The translations under genes and the position numbers were made by a program. From Vanilla planifolia (lineage: Eukaryota; Streptophyta; Magnoliopsida; Asparagales; Orchidaceae), in contig CM043871.1 of the NCBI GenBank assembly GCA_023846275.1, positions 29,294,569 to 29,358,568 on the forward strand: DNA of 64,000 bases. The letters are read 5' to 3'. Under the pieces are notes generated by a model. The model searched no databases. It was not told the origin of the DNA and saw only the letters and a program-made list of their open reading frames with translations. Below, one piece after another: positions 53,214 to 64,000 of this stretch; position 1 is the first letter of the stretch; the number at the start of each line of letters is the position of its first letter.

Positions 53214-54560
53214 CTGTACACATCCAAAAATAAATTTTATTTAAGCAACATAAAGTGAATTTCTGACAAGGCTAGCATTCAACATGAAATGCCAAACCTT
53301 AAAAACATATGCAAACATGTCAGCCTACCAAAACATGATATATCATCCAACATAACAGTATTATTTTGTCTTCAACAATACATCATCAAATGTAACAATA
53401 CAATTATTTTGCAGTAATTTATTTTCTATTACTATGTAATCCAATTTTGTAGTAATATGTTTCCTACTGCTTCAGCAGTAATTCAGCAAATCCTGCAAAA
53501 TTTCTTTCCTATACTAGTGTATTTAGAACATTTTGCAATGATTTTGCAGCAAATCAGCTCATTTATTATTGTATTTAAAGGGTTTGACTAGCTGTCCTCT
53601 AGTTCTTCTAATTATGTTTTTATTTCTGTACTTAATTTTCTTGTGTACCAGATTAATTGGTTTTCTTATGTCCTATAGTCAATTAATTGGAATGACTATT
53701 TTTTCTCTAATCATTTGTTTATAAATTGCTGAAAGAAAATCAAGAATAACAAATACATTCTCACATCTTCTGAATGTTACAAAATCCTTCCCATCCAAGG
53801 TTAACCAGATTGACCATAGAACCAAGAGTAAAGGTCAAGGGTCCCAACGGTTCAATCATGATTTCATCAATTTTCAGATTATGTAAAAATTCAAAAAATA
53901 TTAGCAATATTACTAATATAAGCACAAAATATATAACAATAATGAAATTTCAAAAGAAAAATATGAAATATGATACTAATGTATACGCTCATTTTCAAAT
54001 TAAGCTAACTCTCAAATGTGCTAATAAGTCAATAATTTAATAAAGCCAATGTTATTCAAATAATAACGTAACTTTCAATAAAAATCTTGGCAGTAATTCA
54101 TAGCCACATCAAAATCTAAAGATACAGCTTGCTATTGGATCAATTGAAAAAGCACTTACTGGTATTAATTTAACCCTTCTCGTAACCGCTAATTTTTTTT
54201 GCAATCTGATCAGTACAACAAAAAATGATTCAATGGTTCATTAGCTGGATCGTGGTTTGAACCGATTCTTACTGGTTTTATGAATGCGGATTCTACATAA
54301 TGATCAGACTAGTTGACAATTGGTTCACGATCAAATAAGTTGAATAGGAAAACCTGTTTAGATTACTACAGCATTGTTCCCATCATATGGAAACTTGAAA
54401 TACGAGTTTCCTAACGGTTACATAGAAAGATATTTTGTCCTCAGAGATTATTCTACGTCCTACCTATCATAAAAGAGTTTGTCAACAACATTTCATTCTC
54501 CATTACTCGTCTAAATTGTAAAAACATAACTACTAGCAATGTGGTTTCAATCCATGATGA
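53214..54560 (-). other. Intron or upstream flank of the CNGC gene
   Basis: No exon resembling CNGC segments 1-5 is visible on the minus strand between here and the window end. The sequence is ordinary AT-rich DNA. Confidence 0.45.
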
Positions 54561-55640
54561 TTTTCAATGGTAATAAGAGGAAGATACTTGTAATTGTACT
54601 TCGGTCAAACAGGAAATATCCAAATTTTAAAGTAGGCAAGACCAAGTATAATGATGTCATTTCTTGGCTTATTAACTACATGAACAACAGAATTGGAGAG
54701 GACTTTCTTATATAAAAGATAGTCAAGGACATATGCGAGGTCTCAAAAGAGGCTTATTCACGAGTTTGGAAAACATCCACATTATTGCATTCAATAGTAT
54801 TTTTCATGACCAGCACAAGGGAGATTTTCGTCACCCAACAATACTTCGACATATTCAGTAGGGAATGGCAACAATTAGATATGTTTGAGAAATACATATG
54901 GTATTGCCTTAGACATTGGACAAAATACAAGAAATAATCACAAAGAAATCGCCATAAAAGTTCTTGATTTGATTAAACAAAAGCATAGATAATGCATGAG
55001 AGAAATTTTGTTATTAAATCTATGTGAGCGTTTGTTGAAGTTCAAAGTAGGAAAAATGTTGTATTGGCCAAACAAAATCTGTCACACAACAATGAAGGCG
55101 CAACATTTGTTGTTTGAGGTTACCAATCAAGATATAATAATAACTAGAAGAAAAAACAACCATGGCGTGATCACTGTTACAACATTGTCCACGCAGGAGA
55201 TAACTGCTGGAATACCCTTGACAAGCATTCTAATAGAAGATTGGCAAAACAAATACTAAACAAAGATAGTATGGCAAATTCTAAGGAGAAATTAGACTCA
55301 ATAGAGTTTGCACTACTTCGGAAAGAGCAAATGAAGTTACTTAAAAAGCTCTTTGATAAAAACAAGAATGCTTTTATATCAATCAGGCTAGTAATTTGAT
55401 CAGTAGCTCATAAAGGAAATTTCATTAAAGCTTTCTATGTCAAATGACTGCAATTGAGTTTATGGATACTAGATGTAGGAAACTCAAATCACATGACAAA
55501 GGTTTAAGCAAATTCACCAACTTTGATACATATAACGAGTTGAGGATTGCAAGGATAGCTGGTAGTTCTCAATCCCATGGGAACAATGGCATTTCCTAAC
55601 CTAACTCTAAACTCGATTTTATCATTCCAAAATTGGATTG
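54560..55640 (+). mobile_element. Ty1/copia remnant: gag (UBN2-like) and protease
   Basis: Plus strand, opposite to the CNGC gene, with stops. A gag stretch at about 54880-55010 reads F-E-K-Y-I-W-Y-C-L, then K-Y-K-E-I-I-T-K, then F-L-I, then L-N-K-S-I-D-N-A-R-E, fitting the copia gag pattern FLxGLNxxxDxVRxxIL. A protease core at about 55460-55500 reads L-W-I-L-D-V-G-N-S-N-H-M-T-K, where the WILDSGAxxHMT catalytic motif has lost DSG. Further frames (F-D-T-Y-N-E-L-R-I-A) fit the region after protease. RT is not seen downstream. LTRs are not identified. Confidence 0.72.
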
Positions 55641-57738
55641 AAATTCATTATTTTTCAACAAATTTTGTTATAAATTTATCAAAAATATTTAGGAATTCCA
55701 AGATTTGGAAATGAAATAGATGATTCACAATACTAGATAATGCTCAAGCTTACAAATCCTCGCTTTCATGAACCCTTCACATGATCCAGTTTAAAATTTC
55801 ATGGTTCAACTTTTCAGAGCTTTACTTTTAAAACCTCCTTTATCATGATAACTGATTAGGACATTCATATTTTATGTATCTACAGTCTCAAAGCCAATAA
55901 AACATAAATGCTCAAGTTTGTGTCAATGTTAATTGTGAAAATTTTCACAACCTACTAAGAGTTCTTTTCCTTGTCAAAAATACATATCCTGTTGCAATGC
56001 TTCATAAGAGTGTACAAGACCAACTTGAACTAAACAAATTGTAGGTTCATTTTAATTTGTTTCATTTATAAATGATCATAGTTGACAAACACAGGTATTT
56101 GTTTTAAAGTAGCCATCAAGATACTCTACACTCTCACATGCCTTCATATTATAGATACCCAAAATGACATATAATGGACAAATGAGAGCATGAAAGGATC
56201 TAAAGTGTTGTTTTGGACTTTGCTTATGACAAATGACCTTTAAAGGGATAAGAGGGATACTCCTCATGGAGAAGCCCAACTTTATAGAATTCATAGTAGA
56301 TGCTTCCAATTCACTGATCCTAATGGAAATGATAAAGGTATGTTCTTGAAAGATATGATAGAACGAACAACCTTTTTGTATTTAGAATTTTGCCACAATT
56401 GACTTACTAGCTCCCAATTCACTGCTTGACTAGTGTTATTCAACTTTTTCAGAAACATGCATTGTATCCCAACTCAATCCCAAACAATAGCTTGATGTTG
56501 CCTTCGCATTTATGGCTTCTTGTTGAATTTCTATTTTGAGAAAAAATAAAAAAAAAAACAAAGGGAAGCCGTGTATAAGAAGAGAACATGTACAGCCGCA
56601 TTCAATCAACTAATAGTGCATATAATGCATTTACAGGCAATTCAAAGCACACACAAACAATATGCATATAATTAGTCACAATGTAGACAATTTTAGAATG
56701 CCTACAGATGTGCATATAGAACCGTCAGTGTATATAATTCAAAAAAAAAAAATACTTGTAAAGGCAGAGAGATTTCAAATATATATAGATGCAATAATGC
56801 ATGTGCATTTGAGTTGAGTTGTATTAGCATGTAGAAAGTGGTTAGAACCTATCATAAAAGGACCATTTTTCATGTTGATTGGAGTGCTGCTGGTATCATT
56901 TTGCAAGATATTAATGGTTGACAAGGTATGCCAAGTTCTATATAATTCAACAAAAAGGTGATTTTGTATGCATTAAACTATTAATCATGCACATGCAAGT
57001 TCAAAAATAAAGGCATTCTTATATGTGCCTAACTAACAATAATGCATGTATCTACAAAGGCAAAGACAAGATTAATGATCTATGTTATTTCATCCCCAAG
57101 ATTGAGTTTGAAAACAAAGCACAAGTCAAATTGTGGCTTTTATGACAATCAAAGATGTGATCATTCACGACAGTCAAGAAATCTGATGGAGTTCCAAAAA
57201 GGCATTGTAAGAGAAAGCACCAAGTAGCAACTTCTACCCATGTGAGTAGAAGGATGAGATTGATAAAGAGATAGATTGACTTCAATAACCCTCAGTAAAT
57301 AACTAATTCAAGTTGAATCATAAGCTTGGGAACCTATTTTTCTTCTACCTCAACTTTAAGAGGCCAATCACTAATGACATACCTATTGCCAAGTTCCTCT
57401 AATATAGAACTTCTTAGAGTTATTAAGTCCATGCTACCAATTAAAAAATGAAAGAGAGAAAAAAAATATGAAGGAAAAAAAATGAAAATCAGAGATAATA
57501 AAAAAGAGAACAAAGGAGTGATAGACATAAGAAAATCACTTCTAACATAATTAAATAATAAACAAAAACTTAAATAGATTTTTTTTTCATATAATACTTC
57601 TAATAATTATCCAAATCCTAAGTTTTCTCTTAACAAAATCTTATCTAACATTGACTTATTTAAAATCTTATTTAATATGATCAGTGCAAAAAATAAAAAA
57701 CTATTAAATTAAATTTTGATTTTGAATTAATCCATAAC
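55641..57738. other. CNGC intron or flank, no gene recognised
   Basis: AT-rich DNA with no supported exon. The copia 3' LTR likely starts at 57739 and runs leftward to around 57440, where the minus strand reads TTGGTAGCATGGAC. The ORF at 56076-56309 has no secure match. Confidence 0.3.
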
Positions 57739-60700
57739 ACTCCTTTTAATACAAAATCTTCAACAAAAACCCATAAACAAAAATTTTCAAACTTTTGAAA
57801 GTTGAATACCTTTGTGAAACTATCTACAACTTGACATTCAATAGGACAATATTCGATCACAATATTTTCTTTAACAAGTTCTCATACAAAATAATGACTG
57901 AGCTATATATGTTTTAACAAAATCCATGAAATACAAGATTCTTCATTATTGATATAATAGATTTGTTATCACAAAATACTTTTGTTGAATTTTATTGTGG
58001 TGGTTCTACATAAACGTTTTTTTTCTAAAAAATCATTAAAGAAAACAAATTTAATATTAAACTAAAAATATTCAATTTCGTTTGTTAAGTTAATGCCAAA
58101 AAATAATCTAATAGTTTTAAAATAAGCAATGAGAGAGAAAGGTTTCCAAAAATCTATAATAAATATTTGTGAATAACCTTTGGCTATAGGCACTACTTTG
58201 TATTTCTTTATACTTCCATTTGAAGTGTATTACTAAGTAAACCGACTTCATACTTAATGGGTATTCTCCTTTTGACATCTCAAAAAGCATCCATATATCA
58301 TCTTTCTAATAGATTATATCTCCTCTTTCACGACATTTTCCCATTCATCTTTCTTACAACCATCTTTATAGCATAAAAGTTCTACAACTAAGAGCAAAGA
58401 TAAAAAAATCATAAATAACCTTAAAAAATTTTACTTTCTTTGGAATATTATAACTTTAAATATCACTATGATATCTTGAAATATTTCTTTCTCTTAATAA
58501 ATCATTCCTAGATAGATTGGCCAAAGAATGTTATGATATCATTATATTATCCTTCAAAATAGACTAATTTTTGTACTACTCATTGTTTATGTTTTTTATA
58601 TATTTTGCTCCCAGTAACTATTTTATCAAAAATAACATCTCTAAAAATAATTAATTTCTTAATATTATGATTATATAATGTATAAATCTTAAATTCAATT
58701 TTTACAAGAAATATAATTTTTCTCTTTTTAACCAATTTATTACATTCATCTAAAACTATCAATGCTTAAAAGGGAATAATATTATTTACCACTTTTGTTA
58801 GTGAAACATTAAGCAAATAAACGAAGGTGACAACAAGCTTTACCCAAGACTTATTTGGTAATTTTTTCTCATTCAACACTTCAATTCATTTCAACACTTC
58901 AATTCAGTTCAACAATTGTTCTATTCTTTCTTTTTGTTACTTCATTCTACGTTGTTTTTTCTAATTCTTAATTGCCCATGAATTATATTCTTATTGCAAA
59001 AAATTTCAAACTCTTTGGATAATTCTTATCCTATGATATCAGTTCAAAGAACTTTTATATTGTGCTCACTTTCATTTTCTAACAAAGAATTAAATTCCTA
59101 AAACTTTTCGAATGTCTTTAATTTTTAAATGGGAAACAATATTCAACTCATGAATAAAATTATTAAAAAATAATAAAAAATATCTATTTTTATTTAAGAG
59201 TAAAATATTTATTAGATGACAAATATTTGAATGAACTAACTTAGGAGAATCATTGGCTCTCCAAGCCTTTATCAATTAGAACTGATTCTCATAATTGTTT
59301 TTCAAAAATCAAATTTTTACAAATAAAATCAACATTAAAAATACAATGTATGTTATCTACTATATCTTTCTGATTCAATAATTTAAGTCTATTAAAATAT
59401 AAGAGAACATACTGATAATATAAAAACCAAGATTCATCCTTAAATCTTTGTTACAATTGCATGATTTTCAATATAAGAAATTCTTATAAAAAATATCTTG
59501 TTAGAAGTCATATTATCCTTGATCAATGATGAAATAGACTTATCATGTTTAATCATACACATTTCATCCTTAAATATAACAAAATAACTATATTGCATTA
59601 ATTATTCAATATTTAATAAATCATAGGCTATCTAAATACAAATTAAACATTATGAATCAAATTTTCTACCTCTGATCTATCTTTTACTGCAATGGTCTAT
59701 TTGCCCTCTATCTATACTTGTTTATCATCACTAATTGTATATGCAACTTCACAAATTCATTAATATCATGGAAGAAACTTTTTACTCCTATTACATGATT
59801 ACTAAAACCAATATTTAAAGACCAAATATCAATATCAACTCTTTTGAATTCATAGAAAAGATAAATTACTTTTCTCTTTCTTTTCCTATTAATATTTATT
59901 TGTTGTTTTGTCCTATCCAAACAATATACCTCAATAAGCTCATATTTTTTTGCAAAAAATGCCATTGTTTTGTTTTATAATATTGTTTTGGGTTACCTTT
60001 GTTATTATAACCAAGTCTCTAATTATCATAGAGATCTTTCTCAACCATTGGCATGCCTCAAAATTTGCCTTCAACTTAGCCTTTTCCTACAATACCATTA
60101 TCGTTTTTTTTCCTTTTGTTTGTAGTCTTTACCATTGAAAGACTTGCTAAACAATATTCTCTAGAAATCTATTAGTTCTTTCTTCATATGCTAAAAATAA
60201 GCCATCAATTTATTAAGTGAATAAGAAGACAAATCATTTGACTCTTCAATGATAGTGATAGTATCAAATTTAGAAAGCAAATATTTTAAACACTCTTTCA
60301 ACAATTTTTTGCACTTCTACTTACTCATCATATGTTTTCAATTCATTTATGATAATAGCTTGTCAAGAAAAAAAATTCTTAAACAGATTTGTTCTCTTTT
60401 ATGAAAAGAGTCAAATGTTCTACATGAAGTTTGAAGTTTCACAACTATTACCCTTTATCTCTGATATATTCTTGGCGTAAAATAATTCAGGTTTCTTTCA
60501 ATTTTATTGCATCGGCAATCTGTTAGAAAATCATCTCAGCCACAACTTGTGATATCATCAATGTTTTTGCATCATTTTTCTAGTTTCTATGAAATTTGTA
60601 GACTTTTCAAAATTTGCATATCCATTATCTACTAATTCTCAAAAATCTTGTGAGATATAAAGATCATCTTAATACTCCAAAATTCATAATTCTCACGAGA

Positions 60701-60889
60701 AAAGATTGGTATTAGCGTTTGAGAGAGATTGACTAAATTCATATTATTTATCATCACAACAATTTTCTGTAAATAATGAAAAAAAGACTTATTATAGCAA
60801 CTTCTTAAGGCTCTACTTGCTTCAACAATAATCTCTGCCAAATAACTGTGCCACATATCTAAGGAGCATAAATTTGGAAGACTAGACAA
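57739..60889 (-). mobile_element. Ty1/copia remnant: gag, protease, integrase, RT and RNase H
   Basis: Canonical copia order on the minus strand, with many stops. The gag start at about 60640-60760 reads I-P-I-F-S-R-E-N-Y-E-F-W-S-I-K-M. Protease at about 59770-59830 reads I-W-S-L-N-I-G-F-S-N-H-V-I-G-V-K. Integrase at about 59100-59260 reads P-K-L-V-H-S-N-I-C and N-R-Y-F-L-L-F. The integrase-RT linker at about 58610-58680 reads Y-N-H-N-I-K-K-L-I-I-F-R-D-V-I-F-D. RT at about 58130-58360 reads K-K-Y-K-V-V-P-I-A-K-G-Y-S-Q. RNase H at about 57800-57990 reads V-F-C-D-N-K-S-I and I-E-Y-C-P-I-E-C-Q-V-V-D-S-F-T-K. TTAAAAGGAG (57740-57749) looks like the polypurine tract and TGTTATGG at 57739 the start of the 3' LTR. 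The span is about 1 kb shorter than intact elements, so pieces are deleted. Confidence 0.85.
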
Positions 60890-63200
60890 TGTGTAGGAAA
60901 GGCGTTGAAGCAGGCAGTGCCTACAAGATTACCAAGGTATTGTCCAATTAGTGTACAAACATAAAAACAAAAAGCCAACGTCACCAAACCAAAAAGTTCA
61001 CAATGCAATCGTACCAAAAATTGAACTCCAAAGATGGCAACAATTGAACTCCTAAAATGTCAGAAATTGAACTCTTAAAGTATATCATAAAGCAGGACAA
61101 GGATTTCCGTTATTCAAGAACAAGAAAATGAAACTTGGAAAACCTTGGTATTGAGTTACATGATCTCACAAACAACATAACAAACTAATCCAAAAAAATC
61201 ATCCCAAAAATACATTCAAGTATTATAAGACACCTGACTGCGATATTTGAAAAAAAGGTTCATTAAGCAACTAGAACTGCTAGCTTATTCTAGAAAAAGA
61301 TACTTTCAGAGCAAAGAATCACAGTTTTATGTTGTGAACAGCCTATGCCAATGTTAATGACTGGTAGGAGTGGAGGTATGATATTGAAGAGCAAGCAAGG
61401 CAAAACGAATTATAAATATGTAGAAACTGGCAATAACTATGATAGAAATCAGCAATAATTACCTGAAAGGCAACTACTACCAAGAAATGCTGAATAAAAT
61501 AGAAATAATTCTCTTTCTAGAACTATTCTGTTAGGTGACAATTACTTTCCTTTAATAAATTTATCTTAACAAAAGGAGAAAATCTGGTTTACTACAGAAC
61601 CCACCCAAATTGATTGTTTTACCCATGCGTTTGCAAGAGATTCTTCCTTCCTGAAAGAAGCATTTGATGTTTTCCTTTATTAGGTCTTATAAATTGTGTA
61701 AACATACACCTAAAATTGAATTAAGAAATATAAAGACATGAAGAAAGATTCCTCTGCCATCAAAATATTTTCTTCATTATTCAATAAAAGAGCCAACACA
61801 TTGTGATGCCAATGTGTCAATTTTGCAAACCAACAAGCAATGAATATCCAAACTTATAATATAAATCTTCAAATCCATTCTCCTTGATTCATAGAAAAGA
61901 GTACATCAAGGAAAGAGTAGGGATCATCAAAGGTTAAAAAAGAAAATTTGCAGCAAGAAGGTTTTTTTAATTTTGGATCATTCTACAATATCTTAATTTG
62001 TATCTTCCATCACAAGTTTCTTTAGGAGAGAAACTCATCACCAATGGGGACTTGCCAAGGAATGGTCTTGAAGCAGTACAATAATAACAATAGAAATCAA
62101 AAAAGAATCTTTCCAAATGAAGTTCAAGAAGAGTTCAAGGTCAATCCAAAAAAAATCCTGCAAAAGTCCACAAGAGAGAATGCACATAGAGATTAAGTAG
62201 AAGGCAGTATAAAAGACTATGATGTGAGATATAAACCATCACCAGATAGCAAAAATCAAGAATAAGATCTCTTCAAAACAATAGTCATAAATTGAGGATG
62301 GAATTATTATAAGTGGGGAGGATTACAATATCCTAGAAAATCATGTACTAATTTACATAACATAGTTAAATAAATCATATTGTATTTGAAAGTTCTAATT
62401 TCATAAATGTAAAATTTCAATAAAAATGATGTTTTTTGTAAATATGTTTTAATGATCATAATATGTACATTCTCTTAAAGGAGAGAAGAAAAACTAAAAT
62501 ATTATAAAAGAAAATATTTGAAGTCCATTAATTTTGATTCACTAAAAACGAACATGATTCAATTGTTAAAAAAGAAAAAAAAAATTTCATGAAATAATAT
62601 GAGCTTTAAATAATTTATAAAGGATATAATATATTCTTCAATTTAAATGGTTACTTAAGGAATATGAGGCATTGATTAAAGAATAGAAGGGAAAATGATA
62701 GAAGTTACTCATGACCCTAGGGCTGTTGTCGAACCTAGAAGAGAGGATTTTGCAAGCCAGAAAGAATTAAAGGGAAGAACATAATCCAAAAGGAACAATG
62801 CAATGAGATTCAAATCCCAAATCAAGGTTAGTTTCCTTATTTTTCATATCCAATTTCTTTAGAATTTTCAAAGATAGTAGCTTATGCATGTTTTAGAGCT
62901 CATAAACTAAAAGAAAAGGTTTAAGAGAAGGCTTCATGGAGTTATTGAGGCCTTCGATGAATTGTAGACAAAGAATTCGTAGTTGTAAGAAGAAAATCTG
63001 CAGCTCTAAGTCTCCATAGGATGGACCAATTGAGCAGTCAAACAATACAATCAAGTAATCATGTGATTTGATTTAAAGCATTGGAAAAGAAGAAATCACT
63101 ATAGGATGACCCAATAGGCAATCCGATAGAGTGACATGCGGAGTTGACGCACAGTTTGTAATGCTCTAGAATTTGGGGTTGTGAGCATAAGATGATCTTA
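60890..63200. other. CNGC intron or flank, nothing recognised
   Basis: AT-rich, A-biased plus strand, with no supported exon, ORF or repeat. The 5' LTR of the minus-strand copia element was looked for here and not found. Confidence 0.3.
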
Positions 63201-63243
63201 TGAAATGATTGGATAGTCTGATGAGAGCTTAGCAGCAATTGGA

Positions 63244-63271
63244 CAAACCATCAGATGCATCTGATGGTTTG
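63244..63271. repeat. 28-bp perfect palindrome
   Basis: The left half CAAACCATCAGATG is followed immediately by its exact reverse complement, with no spacer. Related words (GGATAGTCTGATGAG, AGATGGTCTGATGG) occur within 60 bases on either side. Function unknown. Confidence 0.95.
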
Positions 63272-64000
63272 ACAAGACGAATTAGATGGTCTGATGGCTC
63301 CAATGGATGATATTGCCAGAGAGAGAACCTACCTAAGTTTGGTGAGTTCCCTTAAACTCAGAGTGTAAAAAAACATAATAGAATATATTAATTATGAACA
63401 AATGAAAATTTCATGTAAGCTCTATGCATAATTTTAAAAAGAAAAGGAGATAAAGAAGGAAAAATAGAATTCTCCAATCTTTGATAATCAAATAAGTGAT
63501 TTAACACTAGTATATATACCATGCTTTGAGTATTACTTGTATGTTAGTTATTGGAGTCTAGTTTTCTATACTAAGTTAGAGAAACATGAAGGATAGTGTC
63601 ATATAGGTAAAGGTAATATGACCTTAAGTAGTGATGACATTGTTATGAGGTGAGATAAAACCTTGTGTGATATGAGCCTAGACTGGAGATAATGCCACAA
63701 AGATGTGTAAATTATCTAAGGTGGTGATGATACAATGACAAGATGTGACATACCCTAGGTGATGTTAATGTCACAAAATTAGTGACATAATCTTGTAAAA
63801 ATTAAACTAGGAAAGATGTATGATAAAATAACTATTGAATCATGTAAGCGATAATTTTGTAGGACATGATTGTCTAGTATTATTTATATTTATGCACATA
63901 TCATATAATACATTTTGTTTTCTATATTGGTACATGTGATATCATACTTTCACCCACTAAACTTTTTATGTTGGCTCAATGTATGTTATTAAAATGTGTA
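63272..64000. other. AT-rich sequence to the window end, nothing recognised
   Basis: Around 63640-63780 short words such as GATGA.A and TGTGAC/TGTGAT recur, but I see no clear unit or ORF. Confidence 0.3.

Noticed and set aside
56076-56309. 77-residue minus ORF as a copia RT piece
   Set aside because: A loose resemblance only. No conserved RT motif could be identified.
60890-61700. Possible 5' LTR and primer-binding site of the minus-strand copia element
   Set aside because: No sequence matching the 3' LTR start (TGTTATGGATTAATTC) or a TGGTATCAGAGC-like site was found.
53214-64000. Search for upstream CNGC exons
   Set aside because: I looked on the minus strand for transmembrane and pore-type sequence (W-G-L-x-N-L-S and similar) and found none that I could support.

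Overview
This window looks like a piece of an AT-rich flowering-plant nuclear genome. Evidence for that is two spliced plant genes with GT-AG introns (a WRKY transcription factor and a plant-type cyclic nucleotide-gated channel), many degraded LTR retrotransposons of plant lineages, long (TA)n tracts, and no operon-like gene packing. Monocot versus eudicot cannot be settled from what I can see. There are no rRNA genes, CRISPR arrays or bacterial features.

Layout. 1-3.65 kb: remnants of an old retroelement gag interrupted by a young, CpG-rich solo LTR of 2.95 kb with a perfect 5-bp target duplication. 4-11.5 kb: two diverged direct repeats that look like old LTRs, with unrecognisable sequence between them. 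12.78-13.44 kb: a GC-rich island with an unexplained charged ORF. 14.06-14.72 kb: a 328-bp tandem duplication. 15.2-15.85 kb: a G+T-skewed tract. 17.9-21.3 kb: a dead Reina-like Ty3/gypsy polyprotein on the minus strand. 21.7-24.96 kb: a dead Tat-lineage Ty3/gypsy pol on the plus strand. 25-28.3 kb: mostly unassigned. 28.56-30.12 kb: a small WRKY gene on the minus strand that appears intact. 30.4-36.2 kb: old direct repeats, one of them split by a second young GC-rich solo LTR (about 33.53-34.88 kb) carrying a clear TATA box. 36.3-51 kb: a Tekay/Del-like Ty3/gypsy element with primer-binding site, gag, PR and RT-RNase H. Its RT is split by a minus-strand solo LTR (43.645-45.381 kb), and the element sits among related LTR-like repeats. 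51.5-53.2 kb: the last three exons of a CNGC channel gene on the minus strand. 53.2-64 kb: the upstream CNGC intron or flank, holding a plus-strand copia gag-PR remnant and a minus-strand copia gag-IN-RT-RH remnant. A 28-bp perfect palindrome lies at 63.25 kb.

Only two host genes have reading frames that look alive: the WRKY gene and the CNGC 3' end. They do not form a functional unit with each other. The most unusual host-gene feature is that the best WRKY gene model has its start codon split by an intron (AT|G), and the WRKY heptapeptide is the variant WKKYGKK. Apart from that, the window is mainly a record of nested retrotransposition and LTR-LTR recombination. I found no convincing new multi-gene system.
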